Shown piece by piece: positions 44,698-61,500 of a stretch of 64,000 nucleotides of DNA. Both the position numbers and the translations under genes were made by a program. Source of the stretch: Scylla paramamosain (Eukaryota; Arthropoda; Malacostraca; Decapoda; Portunidae). The notes under the pieces are model-generated. The model had not been told where the DNA came from. It did not search any database and saw nothing but the letters and a program-made list of their open reading frames with translations. The stretch lies in the NCBI RefSeq assembly GCF_035594125.1, contig NC_087178.1, positions 11,482,470 through 11,546,469 on the forward strand, written 5' to 3'. Numbering within the stretch: position 1 is the stretch's first letter; each line of letters opens with the position of its first letter.

Positions 44698-44731
44698 CTT
44701 TACGAATGGACTTTACGAATGGACTTTACGA
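44698..44731 (+). repeat. 13-bp tandem repeat, 2.6 copies
   Basis: CTTTACGAATGGA repeated at 44,698, 44,711 and partly at 44,724. It sits where copy 1 (about 21,840-21,885) has a normal CATGCAAGGCACCC to AAATGGACATTACGAG stretch, so a short deletion and local duplication happened together. Confidence 0.88.
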
Positions 44732-47700
44732 GAAACGTGTTTTGTGAGTGCTTTTGACCTTTTTTGGCAGCAAATCTGTAAAATGCGTGAATAGCACTAT
44801 ATATGGAAAAAAAAAAAAAAACAGAGCAATATTACCAAAAACGTTCATTTTTAGAGTTTATCATATTGTTAGGTACGAAAACGCAAAAATGCACGCAAAG
44901 CACTCTATATTGGGAAACGAAACATCATAACCAGAAACGTGTTTTTTCGGTGTTTTGTGTGTGTTAGTTCCCAAAGGCGTGAAAATCATGTGAACAAAAC
45001 GATATTACCAGAAATATATACCATGATCGTTTTTGAGCTTCTGTGGTACTAAAATGCAAAAAAAGAAAAAAAACGCGTGAATAGCACACTATATGCAGAA
45101 ATAGAAGAATATCACTAAAATAGTGTATTTTGAGTATTTTCACATTCTTTGGTAATAAAACGCCTAATGTATGCAAAGCACTTTATATGTGGAAAAGAAA
45201 TTACATTACCAGAAAGGTGTCTTTTAGGTATTTTTTCAGTGTTTGATACCAAAATGTTAAAAAAAAAAAACATGGAAAGCACCCTATATGGCAATAGAAA
45301 AGAACCTCTTCCATACGAAAACAGTGAAACTCACAGAAAAAAACCTTTACGTACAAACAGAATAATATTACGAAAACCGGAGATTTTGATTGTTTTGAGC
45401 TTCTTACATACAAAAATGCCAAAATGTATGGAAAGTACTCTAATATTGAGAAACGAAACGATATCACCAGAAGCGTGTATAATGTGAGTTACTGAGCTTC
45501 TTAGGTACCAGAACAATAAATCGGGTGAAATCACTCTATATAGAGACACATAACATTAAAAAAAAAAAAAAAAAATGTGCGTTTTTAGTGTTTTCACCTT
45601 ATGTACCAAAACACAAAAATGCATGCACAGCATGTGATATGAAAAAAAAAAAAAACTGAACAACAACGTTACCAATTACGTGTATTGTTTGAGCTCGTTA
45701 GGTACCAAAACACCTAAAAGCATGCAAACCACTCTATATTTGGGAACAAAAGGATATTATAAGACACATTTATAATAAGCGTTTTTGAGCTTCTTAGCTA
45801 CCGAAACGGAAAATTGCATGAATAGCAATCTATATGGAGAAACATAAGATTACCAAAATCGTGTATTTTCAGTATTTTTCACATTGTTAGGTACAAAAAC
45901 GTAAAAATGTAAGAAAACCACTCTATATGGGAAACGCAACACTATAAAAAAAAAAAAAAAAAACGTGTGTTTTAAATGCTTTTGAGCGTGTTAGGTGCCA
46001 AAATGCTAAAAATCATGTGAAATAAAACGATACTTCCAGAAAGGCATATTTCTTTCTTTCTTTTTTTTTCTCTCTCTCTCTTTGAGCTTCTTAGGTACCA
46101 AAACACAAAAACCCATGAACAGCACTCTATATGGAAAACATCATTGCTAAAAACTCGTATTTTGGGTCTTTTTGAGCTTCTTACGTATGAAACCGATAAA
46201 ACGCAAGCTAAACACCAATTACGGAAAAACTACATTGCCAAAAAAAAAAGTGTATTTTGAGTAATTTTCAGTCTGTTAGAAAGAAAAATGACAAAATGCA
46301 GGTAATATACCCGATATAGTGAAACAAAAACTAATTACCATAAACGTGTGTTATCGACCTTAGATAACAAAACGCAAAAACGCGTGAATAGCGTCTTATT
46401 TGTAGAAATAGAACATTATCAAAAACGTGTTTCGGGTATTTTTCTCATAGGTACCAAAACGCCAAAAGTGCATACAAAGATCTTTCTATTAGGAAACGAA
46501 ACGACAAGAAAGAAACGTGGTTTTTCACTGATTTTCATCGTTTTAGGAATCAAAATGCTAAAAATCATGGGAATCACCCTCTATGGGAATACAAAACATC
46601 ATTACCAAAAAAGTGTCTTTAAGCTTCTTCATTATCAGAACGTTAAAACGCATGCAAAACACTTTTTTTTTGTTTTATGAACAAGGACAATAACATATGG
46701 AGACTTAAAACAACATTACCAAAAGTCTGTATTTTGAATGTTTTCTCATAATTAGGTACCAAAACACCAAAATGCATACAAATCACGCTGTATGGTGGAA
46801 CGGAACGCCATTACCAGAAACGTGTTTTTAGTGTTTTAGAGCGTTTTAGGCACATAAAGGCTAAAATGCATAGAAAATATCTTATATTGAATACAAAACA
46901 TTAACAAAATTATGTCTTTCGTGTGTTGTTCAGTATCTTACGTACAAAAAAACATAGAATACATACAAAGCCTCCATTATAGAGAAAAAATAAAAAATAA
47001 AAAAGTGTACAATGAGTGTTTTTGAGCTTGTTAAGTAGAAAATCAGCAAAATGCATGCAAAGTACCCTATATGATGGAACAAAACGATATTACCAGAAGC
47101 GTATATTATGAATGTTATTGATCTAAGTTAACTAAACGCATGAACTCTATATGAAAAAATAGAATATTACCAAGAAACGTATATTTTGATGGTATTTCAC
47201 ATTTTTATGCACCAAAACGCCAAAAATCTATGCAAAGCACCCTATTTGAGGCAAAGTAACGTCTTCGCAGTGTTTATAAGCGTGTTAGGCACCAAACCGC
47301 TAATATGCATTGAAATCACCCTATATGGGAATGTGAAAAACAACATTACGAAAAACATAACTTTTGAGTATTTTTTGAGCTACTTACGTACCAAAATGCT
47401 AAAACGCATGCAAAATATTCTTAATGCAGACATAAAATTACATCACCAAAAACAACTATTTTAATGATTTTGAGTTTGTTACGTACAAAACTGTCAATAG
47501 GCTTAGAAAGTAATCTTTCTAAGAAAGAACATTACGAGGAACGTGTATTATGAGTGTTTTTGAGATTTTATGAACCAAAACGGGAAAACACATGAATAGC
47601 ACTCTATGGAGAAACAAAACATTACCAACAAAAGTTGTTTTAAATGTATTTCACATTATAATTCACTAAAACGCCAAAATGCATGAAAAGCACCCTATAT

Positions 47701-50700
47701 AAAGAAAGCAAACGAGATTTCCACAAACGTATCTTTTGAGAGTTTATGAGCGTATATAGACACCTAAACGCTAAAAAAAAATGAAAAGATACCTATAAGG
47801 GAAAACAACACATTAACAAAACGTCTCCAATGTTTTTAACTATTTAGGTAACAAAACAGAAAAGGATGGAAAGCTCTCTATATGGAAAACAGAATAACTA
47901 CGAAAAAGGAATATTTTTAATATTTTTACCTTGATATAAAAAAAAAACGCTTAAAATGAATGCAAATGACCCTATATGGGAAACAAAAAAGACATTACCA
48001 GAAGCGTGTATTATGAATATTTTTGAGCTTCCTATGTATCAAAATACTAAAACATGTGAATAGCACATACAGAACAACATTACCAGAAACGTGTGTATTT
48101 TGAGTGTATTTCACATTGTTAGAAACCACAACGCCAAAATGCATAGAAACCTCAATATATTGGTAAGAAAACGCAGAAACGTGAATTTTGAATGTTCATG
48201 AGCGTATTAAGAACCAAAACGCTAAAAAAAAAAAAAATGGAAGTTTGGGAAAACAAAACAAAATGACCTAAAAAGTCCTATTTCAATGTTTTTTTTTTAG
48301 GTATTTACGTACAAAACGCTAAAAATTCATGCAAAATGCGCTTTATGGAGAAACATGATGACGATATTACAGTGCTTTTAGCTTGTTCCTTATGAAAATG
48401 CTAAAATGCACTACTATATGTGGAAATGAAAGAACATAACAAGAAGCGTGTATTATGAATATTTTTGAGCTTAGATATGAAAACGCTAAAACGCACGAAT
48501 AGCACTCTATATGGAGAAACAGAGCAATATTATAAAAAACGAGTATTTTGAGCGTTTTCACTTTGTTAGGTACCAAAAAGCGAAAGTGCACGCACAGCAC
48601 CCTATATATAGGTAAAGGAATTTTTTTTTTTTTTTTTACGTGTTTATAAGAGTGCTAGGCATGAAAACGCTAAAAATCATGGAAAGTACACTATATGGGA
48701 AAAAAAAAATTACCAAAAACGTCTCTTTTCAGTATTTTTGAGATACGTACCGAAACGCTAAAACGCTTGCAAAAACTCTTTATGAACAAACATAATAGCA
48801 TTACAAAAAATCAAGTATTTTTTTGTGTTTTTTTTTCAACTTCTTATCTACAAAACTTAAAAATTGCATGGAAAGTACACCATATGAGGAATAGATAGGA
48901 CATAACGAGAAACGTGTGTTATGAGTGTGTTTGAGCTTCTTAGGTAAGAAAACCCGAAAAAAAAAGCATGAATAGCACTATATACAGTGAAACAGAACAA
49001 CAATAAGTGTGTTTTTTTAGTGTATTCTGTATTATCAAAACAACAAAATGCATGCAAAGCACCCTTTATAAGGAAAAAATGCGAGATTTCACGCAAAGTG
49101 CCTTCTGAAAGTGTCTTATACTCCAAAAGCTAAAAAGTATGGAAAGCACCCAATATGGGTAAACATGGGGAAACAGTAAGATATTACGTAAAAAAAAAAA
49201 CATATTATGAGTTTCTTAGATACCAAATGTTAAAAACGGATAGCACTGTATATCGAAAAACAGAACAACATTACCAGAAACGTGTATTTTAAGTGTTTTT
49301 AACATTATTAGTTACCAAAACGTCAAAAAGCATGAAAATTCCCCCATATGGAAAAACGAAACGACTTTACCAGAAACGTGTCTTTTGAGTGTTTTCGAGC
49401 GTGTTAAGCATCAAAAAGCTTAAAAGCATGGAATCACAGTAAAAGATAATATAAAACAACATTTTTAAAAAACGTGTCTTTTGTGTGTTTTTTCAACTTC
49501 TTACGTACCAAAACGCTAAAACACATTCAAAACACCCTTTATTGAAAAATAGAAAATAACAAAAACCTTAACAAAAATAAGTATTTTGAGTGTTTTTGGA
49601 ATTGTTACGTAGCAAAACGCCAAAATGCCTTAAAAGTACCCTATATGGGGAAACGAAAGGATATTACGAGAAACGTGTATAATGAGTTTTTTTGGGGGGC
49701 TTCTTAGGTTTCAAAACGCGAAAACCCATGAATAGCACTCTATATTAAGAAGAACAATATTACTAAAAACGTGCATTTAGAGTGCTTTTTTTTTTCAAAC
49801 AGATACGTTCCAAAACGCCATAATACATGCAAAGCACCCTATGTGGGGAAAGGAAACGAGTTTTCCAGAAACGTGTCTTTTGAATGTTTATGAGCGTGCT
49901 ACTCACCAAAACGCTAAAAAGCATGAAAAGCATCCTTTATAAGAAAACAAAAACATTATAAAAAAAAGTCTCTTTTCTGTGTTTTGAACTAATTACATAC
50001 CAAAACGCTAAGGCACATGTAAACCGCCATTAATGGAGAAACAGTACCATTACCAAAAACAAATATTTTTGAGTGTTATTGAGATTGTTACATGGAAAAA
50101 CGCCAAAATGCAGGCATAGTACTTTACATGGGGAAAGAAAAAGACATTACGAAAAATGTGTTTTAAGTTTTTTTTTTTTTTTTTACCTTTTTTTGTACTA
50201 AAACGAGAAAACGCATGAATAGCACTCTATATGGAGAAGCAGAACAACATTACGAAAAACGTGTATTTTATAAGTGTATTTCACATTGTTCGGTACCAAA
50301 CGCCAAGTCCATTGAAAGTACACTATATGAAGAAGGGAAACGAAATTTCCAAAAAACATGTCTTTGTTTTTGAGCGTACTAGTCACCAAAACGCTAAAAA
50401 GCTTCCCTATGTGGAAGTAAAATATCATTACAAATAACGACATTTTTCAATGTTTTTGAGTTCCTTACGTACCAAAACGCTAAAACGCATGCAAAACACC
50501 CTTTATAGAGAAACAGGATATCATTACTAAAACAAGAATTTTGTGCTTTTGAAGTTGTTACCTAGAAAAAAACGCCAAAATGCCAAGATGCATACAAAGT
50601 ACACTATACTATGAGGGGAAACTGAAAGACATTACGAGAAACGTGAAACAGAACATTGTAAAAAAAAAAGTGCATTTTGAGTATTTTCAGCTTTATATGT

Positions 50701-50737
50701 AAAAAAACGTCAAAAAGCCTGCAAAACCTTTTATATG

Positions 50738-50794
50738 GGGAAATGAAACGACCTTACAAGCGTGTCAATATATGTAAATGTCGTTTCGTTTCTC
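50738..50794. repeat. Fold-back at the orientation switch near 50,768
   Basis: GGGGAAATGAAACGACCTTACA (arm ending about 50,758; read here as GAAATGAAACGACC plus TTACA) is answered after about 14 bases by TGTAAATGTCGTTTCG (from 50,773). Similarity continues outward as opposite-strand B monomers. The + array turns into the - array within one monomer type at the same phase. Confidence 0.78.
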
Positions 50795-51340
50795 TTTAGA
50801 AGGTGCTTTGCATGTAATTTTTCTTTTTTGGTACATAAGTAAAAATGTAAAGTAAAAACTGAAAAAAACTCAAAAAGCATGCATTTGGTAAAGTTTTTTT
50901 TTGGTTTCTCCATATAGAGTGCTATTCATGCGTTTTCACGTTTTTGAAGCTAAAAAGACCTAAAACACTCATAATACACATTTCTCTTAATGTCTTTTTG
51001 TTTCTCCACACAGGGTACTTTCTGTGTATGTTGGCACGTTTCTATGTAACATGCTCAAAAAACACTGAAAAATAAGTTATATTATAATGTTATTCTATTT
51101 CTCCTAATAGGGATATATGAATACGTTTAAGTGTTTTGGTGCGTAAGAAGATGAAAAAAAGACACGTTTTTGACGTTGTTTTGTTTGCCTATATAGGGTC
51201 TTTTATTTATTTATTTATCTATTTATTTACTTATTTATTTATTTATTTTTTGCGTATGTGCCAAACACACTCATAAACACTCAAAAGACATGATTTTAAA
51301 CATAACGTTTCCTTACTCCTATATAGTGTGTTTTGCATGC
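50772..51340 (-). repeat. Short inverted satellite block (~0.57 kb)
   Basis: About six reverse-complement monomers in the order B'-A'-E'-D'-C'-B', roughly one HOR. A (TTTA)n-type tract lies at 51,201-51,250. The block ends at GCATGCATTTTACC, and ATATTAGGCACC starts the + C monomer. Confidence 0.85.
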
Positions 51341-51344
51341 ATTT

Positions 51345-53212
<1,868 letters not shown>

Positions 53213-53217
53213 ACGTA

Positions 53218-55258
<2,041 letters not shown>

Positions 55259-56177
55259 CCATATAGGGTGCTTAGCTTTCACTTTAGCATTTTAGTACCT
55301 GACAAGCCCAAAAACACATATTACACTTTTTAGCATTGTTGTTCTAATTCTCCTTATAGAGTGCTTTGTATGCATTTTGACGTTTTGGTTTCTAATATGG
55401 TGATAATTACTTATGTTTTTGGTAATGTTCTGTTTCTCCATATAGATTGACATTTATGTGTTTTAGCGTTTTGGTTCATAAGAAGGTGAGAAATATACGT
55501 TTCGTGATATACATTTTTGTTAATATATTTTCGTTTTCCATGTTGGGTACTTTGCTTGCATTTTTACCGTTTTGATACCTATCAAGGTAAAAAAAAACAC
55601 ATTTTCGATAATAGTAATTTGTTTTCAAGTATAGGGCGTTTTCCATTCATTTTAGCGTTTTGGTGCATAATATGCTGATAATCACCCAAATGACACGTTT
55701 TTTGGCAATATAGTGTTTGTTAGCCCATATGGGGTGCTTTGTATTTATCTTAACGTTTTGTTACTTACGAAGCTCACCACCTCACAAAATAGAAGTTTGT
55801 GGTGATATTATTTTTATTTTTTTTCAAAAAAGTGTATTTTTCATGCGTTTTAGTATTTTTGTACGAAAAAAAGATCAAAAATTCTCCAAAGACACGATTA
55901 TCATATAGTTGTTTTCTTTTCCATTATAGGATTATAGGGTGTTGTCAAGGTTGTTAACGTTTTCATACCTAAGACGCTGGAAAACACTCAAAACATATGT
56001 TTTCTATAATGTTTTCTTTTCCCATAAAAGATGTTTTCCATGTAGTTTTCGCGTTTTGATGCCTAACAAACTATAAAACACTCATATTACACGTTTTCGA
56101 TAATGTTGTTTAGTATTCTATATAGGGTGTTTTTCAATATTTTTTGCGTTTTGATACCTAAAACACCTTAAGCTTAT

Positions 56178-56218
56178 TATGCTAATAAACACCCACATGT
56201 TGGGTGTTTATTAGCATA
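56178..56218. repeat. Hairpin: 18-bp perfect stem, 5-base loop
   Basis: TATGCTAATAAACACCCA (56,178-56,195), loop CATGT, then TGGGTGTTTATTAGCATA (56,201-56,218). The left arm is ordinary - satellite (compare CATAAACACCCAAATGAC in neighbouring monomers); the right arm is its perfect complement and is not satellite in that orientation. Confidence 0.95.
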
Positions 56219-57597
56219 TTATGGGGCATTTTGGCGTTTTGGTGCCTAAAAAGCTCAAAAGACTGAAAATACACGTGTTTGTCGATGATGTTATGTTCCT
56301 CCGGAAAGGGTGTTTTGTATGTGTTTTAACGTTTTTGTACATAAGAGGCTGAAAAAAACAACAACACTCAAAAGACACGATTTTAATGATGTTTCAGTTT
56401 AAAATATAGCGTAATTTAAACTCTTTTAAGCGTTTTTTGTATGGAAGAAAATATAAAGGACCCTAAAGACACTTTTTTTTTTTTTTATGCACTTTAGCAT
56501 TTTGTTATCTGACAAGCCCCCCCCAAAAAAACACTCACATTACACGTTTTTAGCATTGTAGCTCTGATTCTTCTTATAAGTTGGTTCGTATGCCTTTTGG
56601 CGTTTTTGTTCCCAGCATGTTGGTAATCACGTATAATACACGTTTTAGCTAATGTTTTCTGTTTCTCTATACGCAGTGCTATTCATGTGTTGTAGAGTTT
56701 TTGGTACCTAAAAGCTGAAAACACTCATAATACACGTTTCTGTTAATATCTTTTTGTTTCCCTTACTGGATATTTTGCATGGATATTTCAACGTTTTCTT
56801 ACCTAACAAGCTTAAAAACAACTAAAAGAAGCGTTTATGATAATGCTAACTTGTTTTCTATATAGGTTGTTTTCATTGTTTTTGACGTTTTAGTGATAAA
56901 TAGGCTCATAAACACCCAAATGACGCGTTTCTGGTAATGTCGTCTCGTTACCCCATATGGAGTGCTTAGCATATATTTTTGCGTTTTCATAAAAACTAAA
57001 CACTCATCTCAAATCACTCAAAAACATGTTTTTGGTAAGGTTGTTGTTTTCCTCGAAAGGATGTTCTTTCTGAGGTTTAGCGTTTTTCTACTAAAAATGC
57101 TGAAAAAAATCACTAGACGCGATTTTGACACAGTTATTTTGTTTTCCAATATAACTTGTTTTTTATTTATTTTCTTTTAGCGTTTTGGTTCTTAAGAAGC
57201 TAAAAACATTAAAAATACACTTTTATTTTTGTTGTTTTCTTTTCCCATGAAAGGTGATTTGGATGCATTTTATCGCTTTGTTACCCAACAGGCTGAAAAA
57301 CACATATTTCAAGTTTTTAGGAATGTTGTTCTGATTCTTTTTATAGGTTCCTTTGAATGTAATTTGGCGTTTTGGTCCCTAATTTGGTGGTAATCGCTCT
57401 TTCTGTTTATCCTTATGTATTTCTATTTATGTGCATTAGCGTTTTAGTACATAAGAACTTATAATATATAACTTATATTAAATGTTTCTATTAATATAAT
57501 TTAATTTTCCATATTTGGAGTTTTGCATGCATTTTTACCGTTTTCATACTAAGAAGTTCAAAAACACACAAAAAGCACGTTTTAGAAAAGTTAATTT

Positions 57598-57788
<191 letters not shown>

Positions 57789-58024
57789 CTTTTTAGCGTT
57801 TTGGTGCCTAATACACAATACACAAACACACAAATGACACTTTTCTGTTCATATCGTCTCGTTACCCCTTATGGGGTCCTTTGCATTCATTTTCAAGTTT
57901 TGATACATAGCAAACTCAAAAAAACTCAAAACAGGGGTTTTTGGCAATGTTCATTTTCTCCACAAAGAGTATTTTCTATTGGTTTTGGAATTTTTGTACA
58001 AAAGAAGCTAAAAAAAAACACTCA

Positions 58025-58560
58025 AAACAATGCCACTTTATATGGAAAAATGGAAAAAAAAAACGTTTATTATGAGTGATTACCATCATGTTAGAGACTA
58101 GAAAACCAAAATGCATGGAGAGAACCTTATAAGAAGAATCAGAACAACATTGTTAAAACGTGAATTTAAGTGCTTTTGATCTTGTTAGGAACTAGAACAC
58201 AAAAGCGCATGCAACCGTTATGGAAAGAAAAGAACTTTATAAAAACGTGCATTCTGATTGCTTTTCAGCTTTTTACATACCAAAAACGCTAAAAAGCATC
58301 GAAAACACACTTTATCGGAAAAAAAATATTATCAAAAAAGTGTCTTTTTAGTGTTTTGAGGTTCTCTCATATAAAAATGCTAGAATGTATATAAAACACC
58401 CTTTCTGTAGAAACAGAAAAATACTAACAAAAACGGGTTTTAAGTATTTTTGAGCTTGGTAGGTAGCAATATGCCAAAATGCATCCTAAGCATATTATAT
58501 GCAGTAACGAAACAATATTACCAGAAACGTGTAATTTTGGTTTTTGTGAGAGCATCCTGA
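58025..58560 (+). repeat. Short + satellite block inside the nine-monomer domain (~0.54 kb)
   Basis: Six to seven + monomers whose types, in order, are the mirror of the nine-monomer HOR of the flanks. The marker monomer (GAGTGATTACCATCATG, then TAAGAAGAATCAGAAC) comes second. The block is thus an inverted piece of the same domain. No gene seen. Confidence 0.84.
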
Positions 58561-58599
58561 ATTGAACAACAAAAGAACATTATCGAAAATGTTTTACCT

Positions 58600-61500
58600 G
58601 AAGTTTTGTTTTCCAACAGAACGTGTTTTTCATGCTTTTTAGCGTACGTAATAAGCTGAAAAGCAATTAAATACACATTTTTTGTAATATTGTTTTATTT
58701 TCCCATGAAAGGTGCTCTGCATGCACTTTAGCGTTTTGTAACCTAACAAGCTGAAAAACATTCATCTTACACGCTTTTTAGGAATGTTGTTATCATTCTT
58801 CTTAAAGGGTGCTTTGTATACATTTTGGTGTTTTGGTCCATAACTTGGTTGGTAATCATTCATTACACACGTAATTGATAATGTTCTGTTTATCCATATA
58901 AAGTGGTATTCATGTGTTTGAGCGTTATGGTAGATAAGATGAAAAACACTCATATTACACATTTCTGATAATATCGTTTTGTTTACCATTATGGGTATTT
59001 TGCATGCATTTTTAGCTTTTTGGTACCAAACAAGCTGAAAGACATTCATAGCAAACGTTTTTTTCATAATGTTCTCTTTCTCCGTAAGTTGTTTTTTTTC
59101 ATGTATTTTTGCCCTCAAAATACACGTTTTCGGTAAAGTTTTCTTTTCCCATATAGGTTGTTTTTCACACTTTTTAGCGTTTTGGTGGTTAATACGCTCA
59201 TAAATTCCCAAATGACAAGTTCTGGTAATGTCGTCTCCTTACCTATATAGATTGTTTTTTTCATGAATTTTGACGTTTTGGTACTTAAGAAGATAAAAAA
59301 AAAAACACTCAAAACACACGTTTTTATTAGTATTGTTCTGTTTCTCCAGAAAAGGTGTTTTACATGCCTTTTAGCGTTTTTGCACGTGACAAGTTCAAAA
59401 GCACTCAAAAGACTTGATATTACCGAAGCTGATTTGTTTTCTAATATAGCGTGTTTTTAATGCTTATTAGCATTTTGCTACTCAAGAAACTGAAAGCACT
59501 AAAAAGACACTTTTTTCGTAATTATGTTTTCTATTCCTATATAGGGTACTTTTCATGCACTGTAACATTTTGGAATATGATAAACCTTAAACACTTATAT
59601 TACACGTTTTTAGCATTGTCCTGATTCTTTTCAAAGGGTGATTTGTATCCATTTAGGCGTTTTGGTCCCCAACATGATGGTAATCACTTATAATACACGT
59701 TTTTGGTAATGTCCTTCTCTTTCTCCATATAGATTGCTATTCATATGTGTTAGCTTTTTGGAACCTAAGAAGCTGAAAAAAAAAAAACACTCACAATATA
59801 CATTTCTGTTAATATCATTGCGTTTCCCATAATACGTTCTTTCCATCCATTTTTAGCGTTTTGGTCCGTAAAGAGTGTTTTGCATGTAGTTTAGCGTTTT
59901 GGTAATTAAAACGTCAAAACACTCAAAAGACATGTTTTTGATAATTCTTTTTTTTTTCCATATTGAATATTTTCCATTTTTTTAGCATTTCTGGTATCTA
60001 ACAGGCTCAAAAACATTCACCTTACATTTTTTTATCAATGTTCTTATAGGAAGATCTGTATGCTTTTTTTGGTGTTTTGGTCCATAACATTGTGGTAATC
60101 ACTCATAAAACACGTTTTTTTTTATAATGTTTTTGATAACAAAGTGTTATTCATGTGTTCTAGAGTTCTGGTAGCTAAGAAAATAAAAAAAATATAACTC
60201 ATATTAAATGTTTCTGTTAATATCGTTCCGTTTCCCATAATGGGTACTTTGCATGCATATTTAGCGTTTCGATATCAGACACTCAATATACACGTCTTTC
60301 ATTATGTTGTTCTCTTTCTCGCTAAATGGTGTTTTGAAAGTGTTTTTTTGGGCGGTTTTGGTACGTAAAGAAGCTGAAAAAGCACTTACAAGACATGTTT
60401 TTTTTTTTCCTATGTAGGGTGTTTTCCATGCTTTTTAGCGTTTTGATAACAAATGCACAAACAACCAAATGACACAATTCTGATAATGTCGTCTTTTTTC
60501 CCCATATAGGGTGCTTTGCATACATTTTGGCGTTTTAGTAGCTAATAAGCTGAAAAGAAAACTCAGAACATGTTTTTGTTAATGTTTTTTTTTTTTTCGA
60601 GAAAGTGTCTTTTATATGCTCTTTTGCGTTTTTGTACGTAAGAAGCTTAAAAAAAATCAGACACGCTTTTTGATGAAGTTGTTTTGTTTTCCAGTACAGA
60701 GCGTTTTCCATGCTTTTTACCATTTTGATGTGTAGGAAGCTGAAAAGCAGTTAAGAGACATGTTTTTCGTAATGGTGTTTTCTTTTCCCATATACGGTGC
60801 CTTCCATGCATTTTAGCGTTTTGGTATTTGACAAGCCCAAAAATATTCATATTACACGCAATTAGTATCGTTGTTTTGATTTTACTTAAAGGGTGCTTTT
60901 GTATGCATCTTGGTGTTTTGGTCAATATTATGGTAGTAATCACTCATAATATACGTTTTTGGTAATATTCTATTAATGTGTTATAGCGTTTTTATAACTA
61001 AAAAAGCTGAAAAGCACTCATAATATAGGTTTCTGTTAATAATGTTTCGTATTTTTTTTTTCACTTTTGCACCTATCAATTTGAAAGAAAAAAAAATCAA
61101 AATACACTTTTCCGATAATGTTAATTTTTTTCCTCATATAGGGTCTTTTCCATGCTTTTAGCGTTCTGGCTCCTAATTCGGTCATATAAACCCATACGTC
61201 ACGTTTGTGGTAATAACATCTCGTTAACCTAAATGGTGTGTTTTGCATTCATTTTGGCGTTTTGATGACTAACAAGCTCAAACTTTAAAAACGCACGGTT
61301 TTCGTATTCCTTTTTCTCCTAAAAATGTGTTTTGTAGGGGTTTGGTATTTATGTACGAAAAAAAAGCTCAAAACACTTAAAAAAAACAAATATTTTAATA
61401 AAGTTTTTCAGTGTAGAGTGATTTCTATGCTTTTTAGCGTAAGAAGCTGAAAAACATTACAAATACGTTTTCCGATATGTATTTTCTTTTTTCCCCATTT

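Larger units (their letters stand above)
44173..50765 (+). repeat. Satellite block, + orientation, macro-repeat copy 3 (3' part) and beyond
   Basis: Continues the match to 21,365-23,713 until about 46,600. From there to 50,765 it is ordinary 5-monomer HOR, especially regular at 49,490-50,560, where D monomers recur at about 49,548, 50,024 and 50,506. Contains the hairpin at 44,241-44,271 and a 13-bp tandem repeat at 44,698-44,731. No gene seen. Confidence 0.88.
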
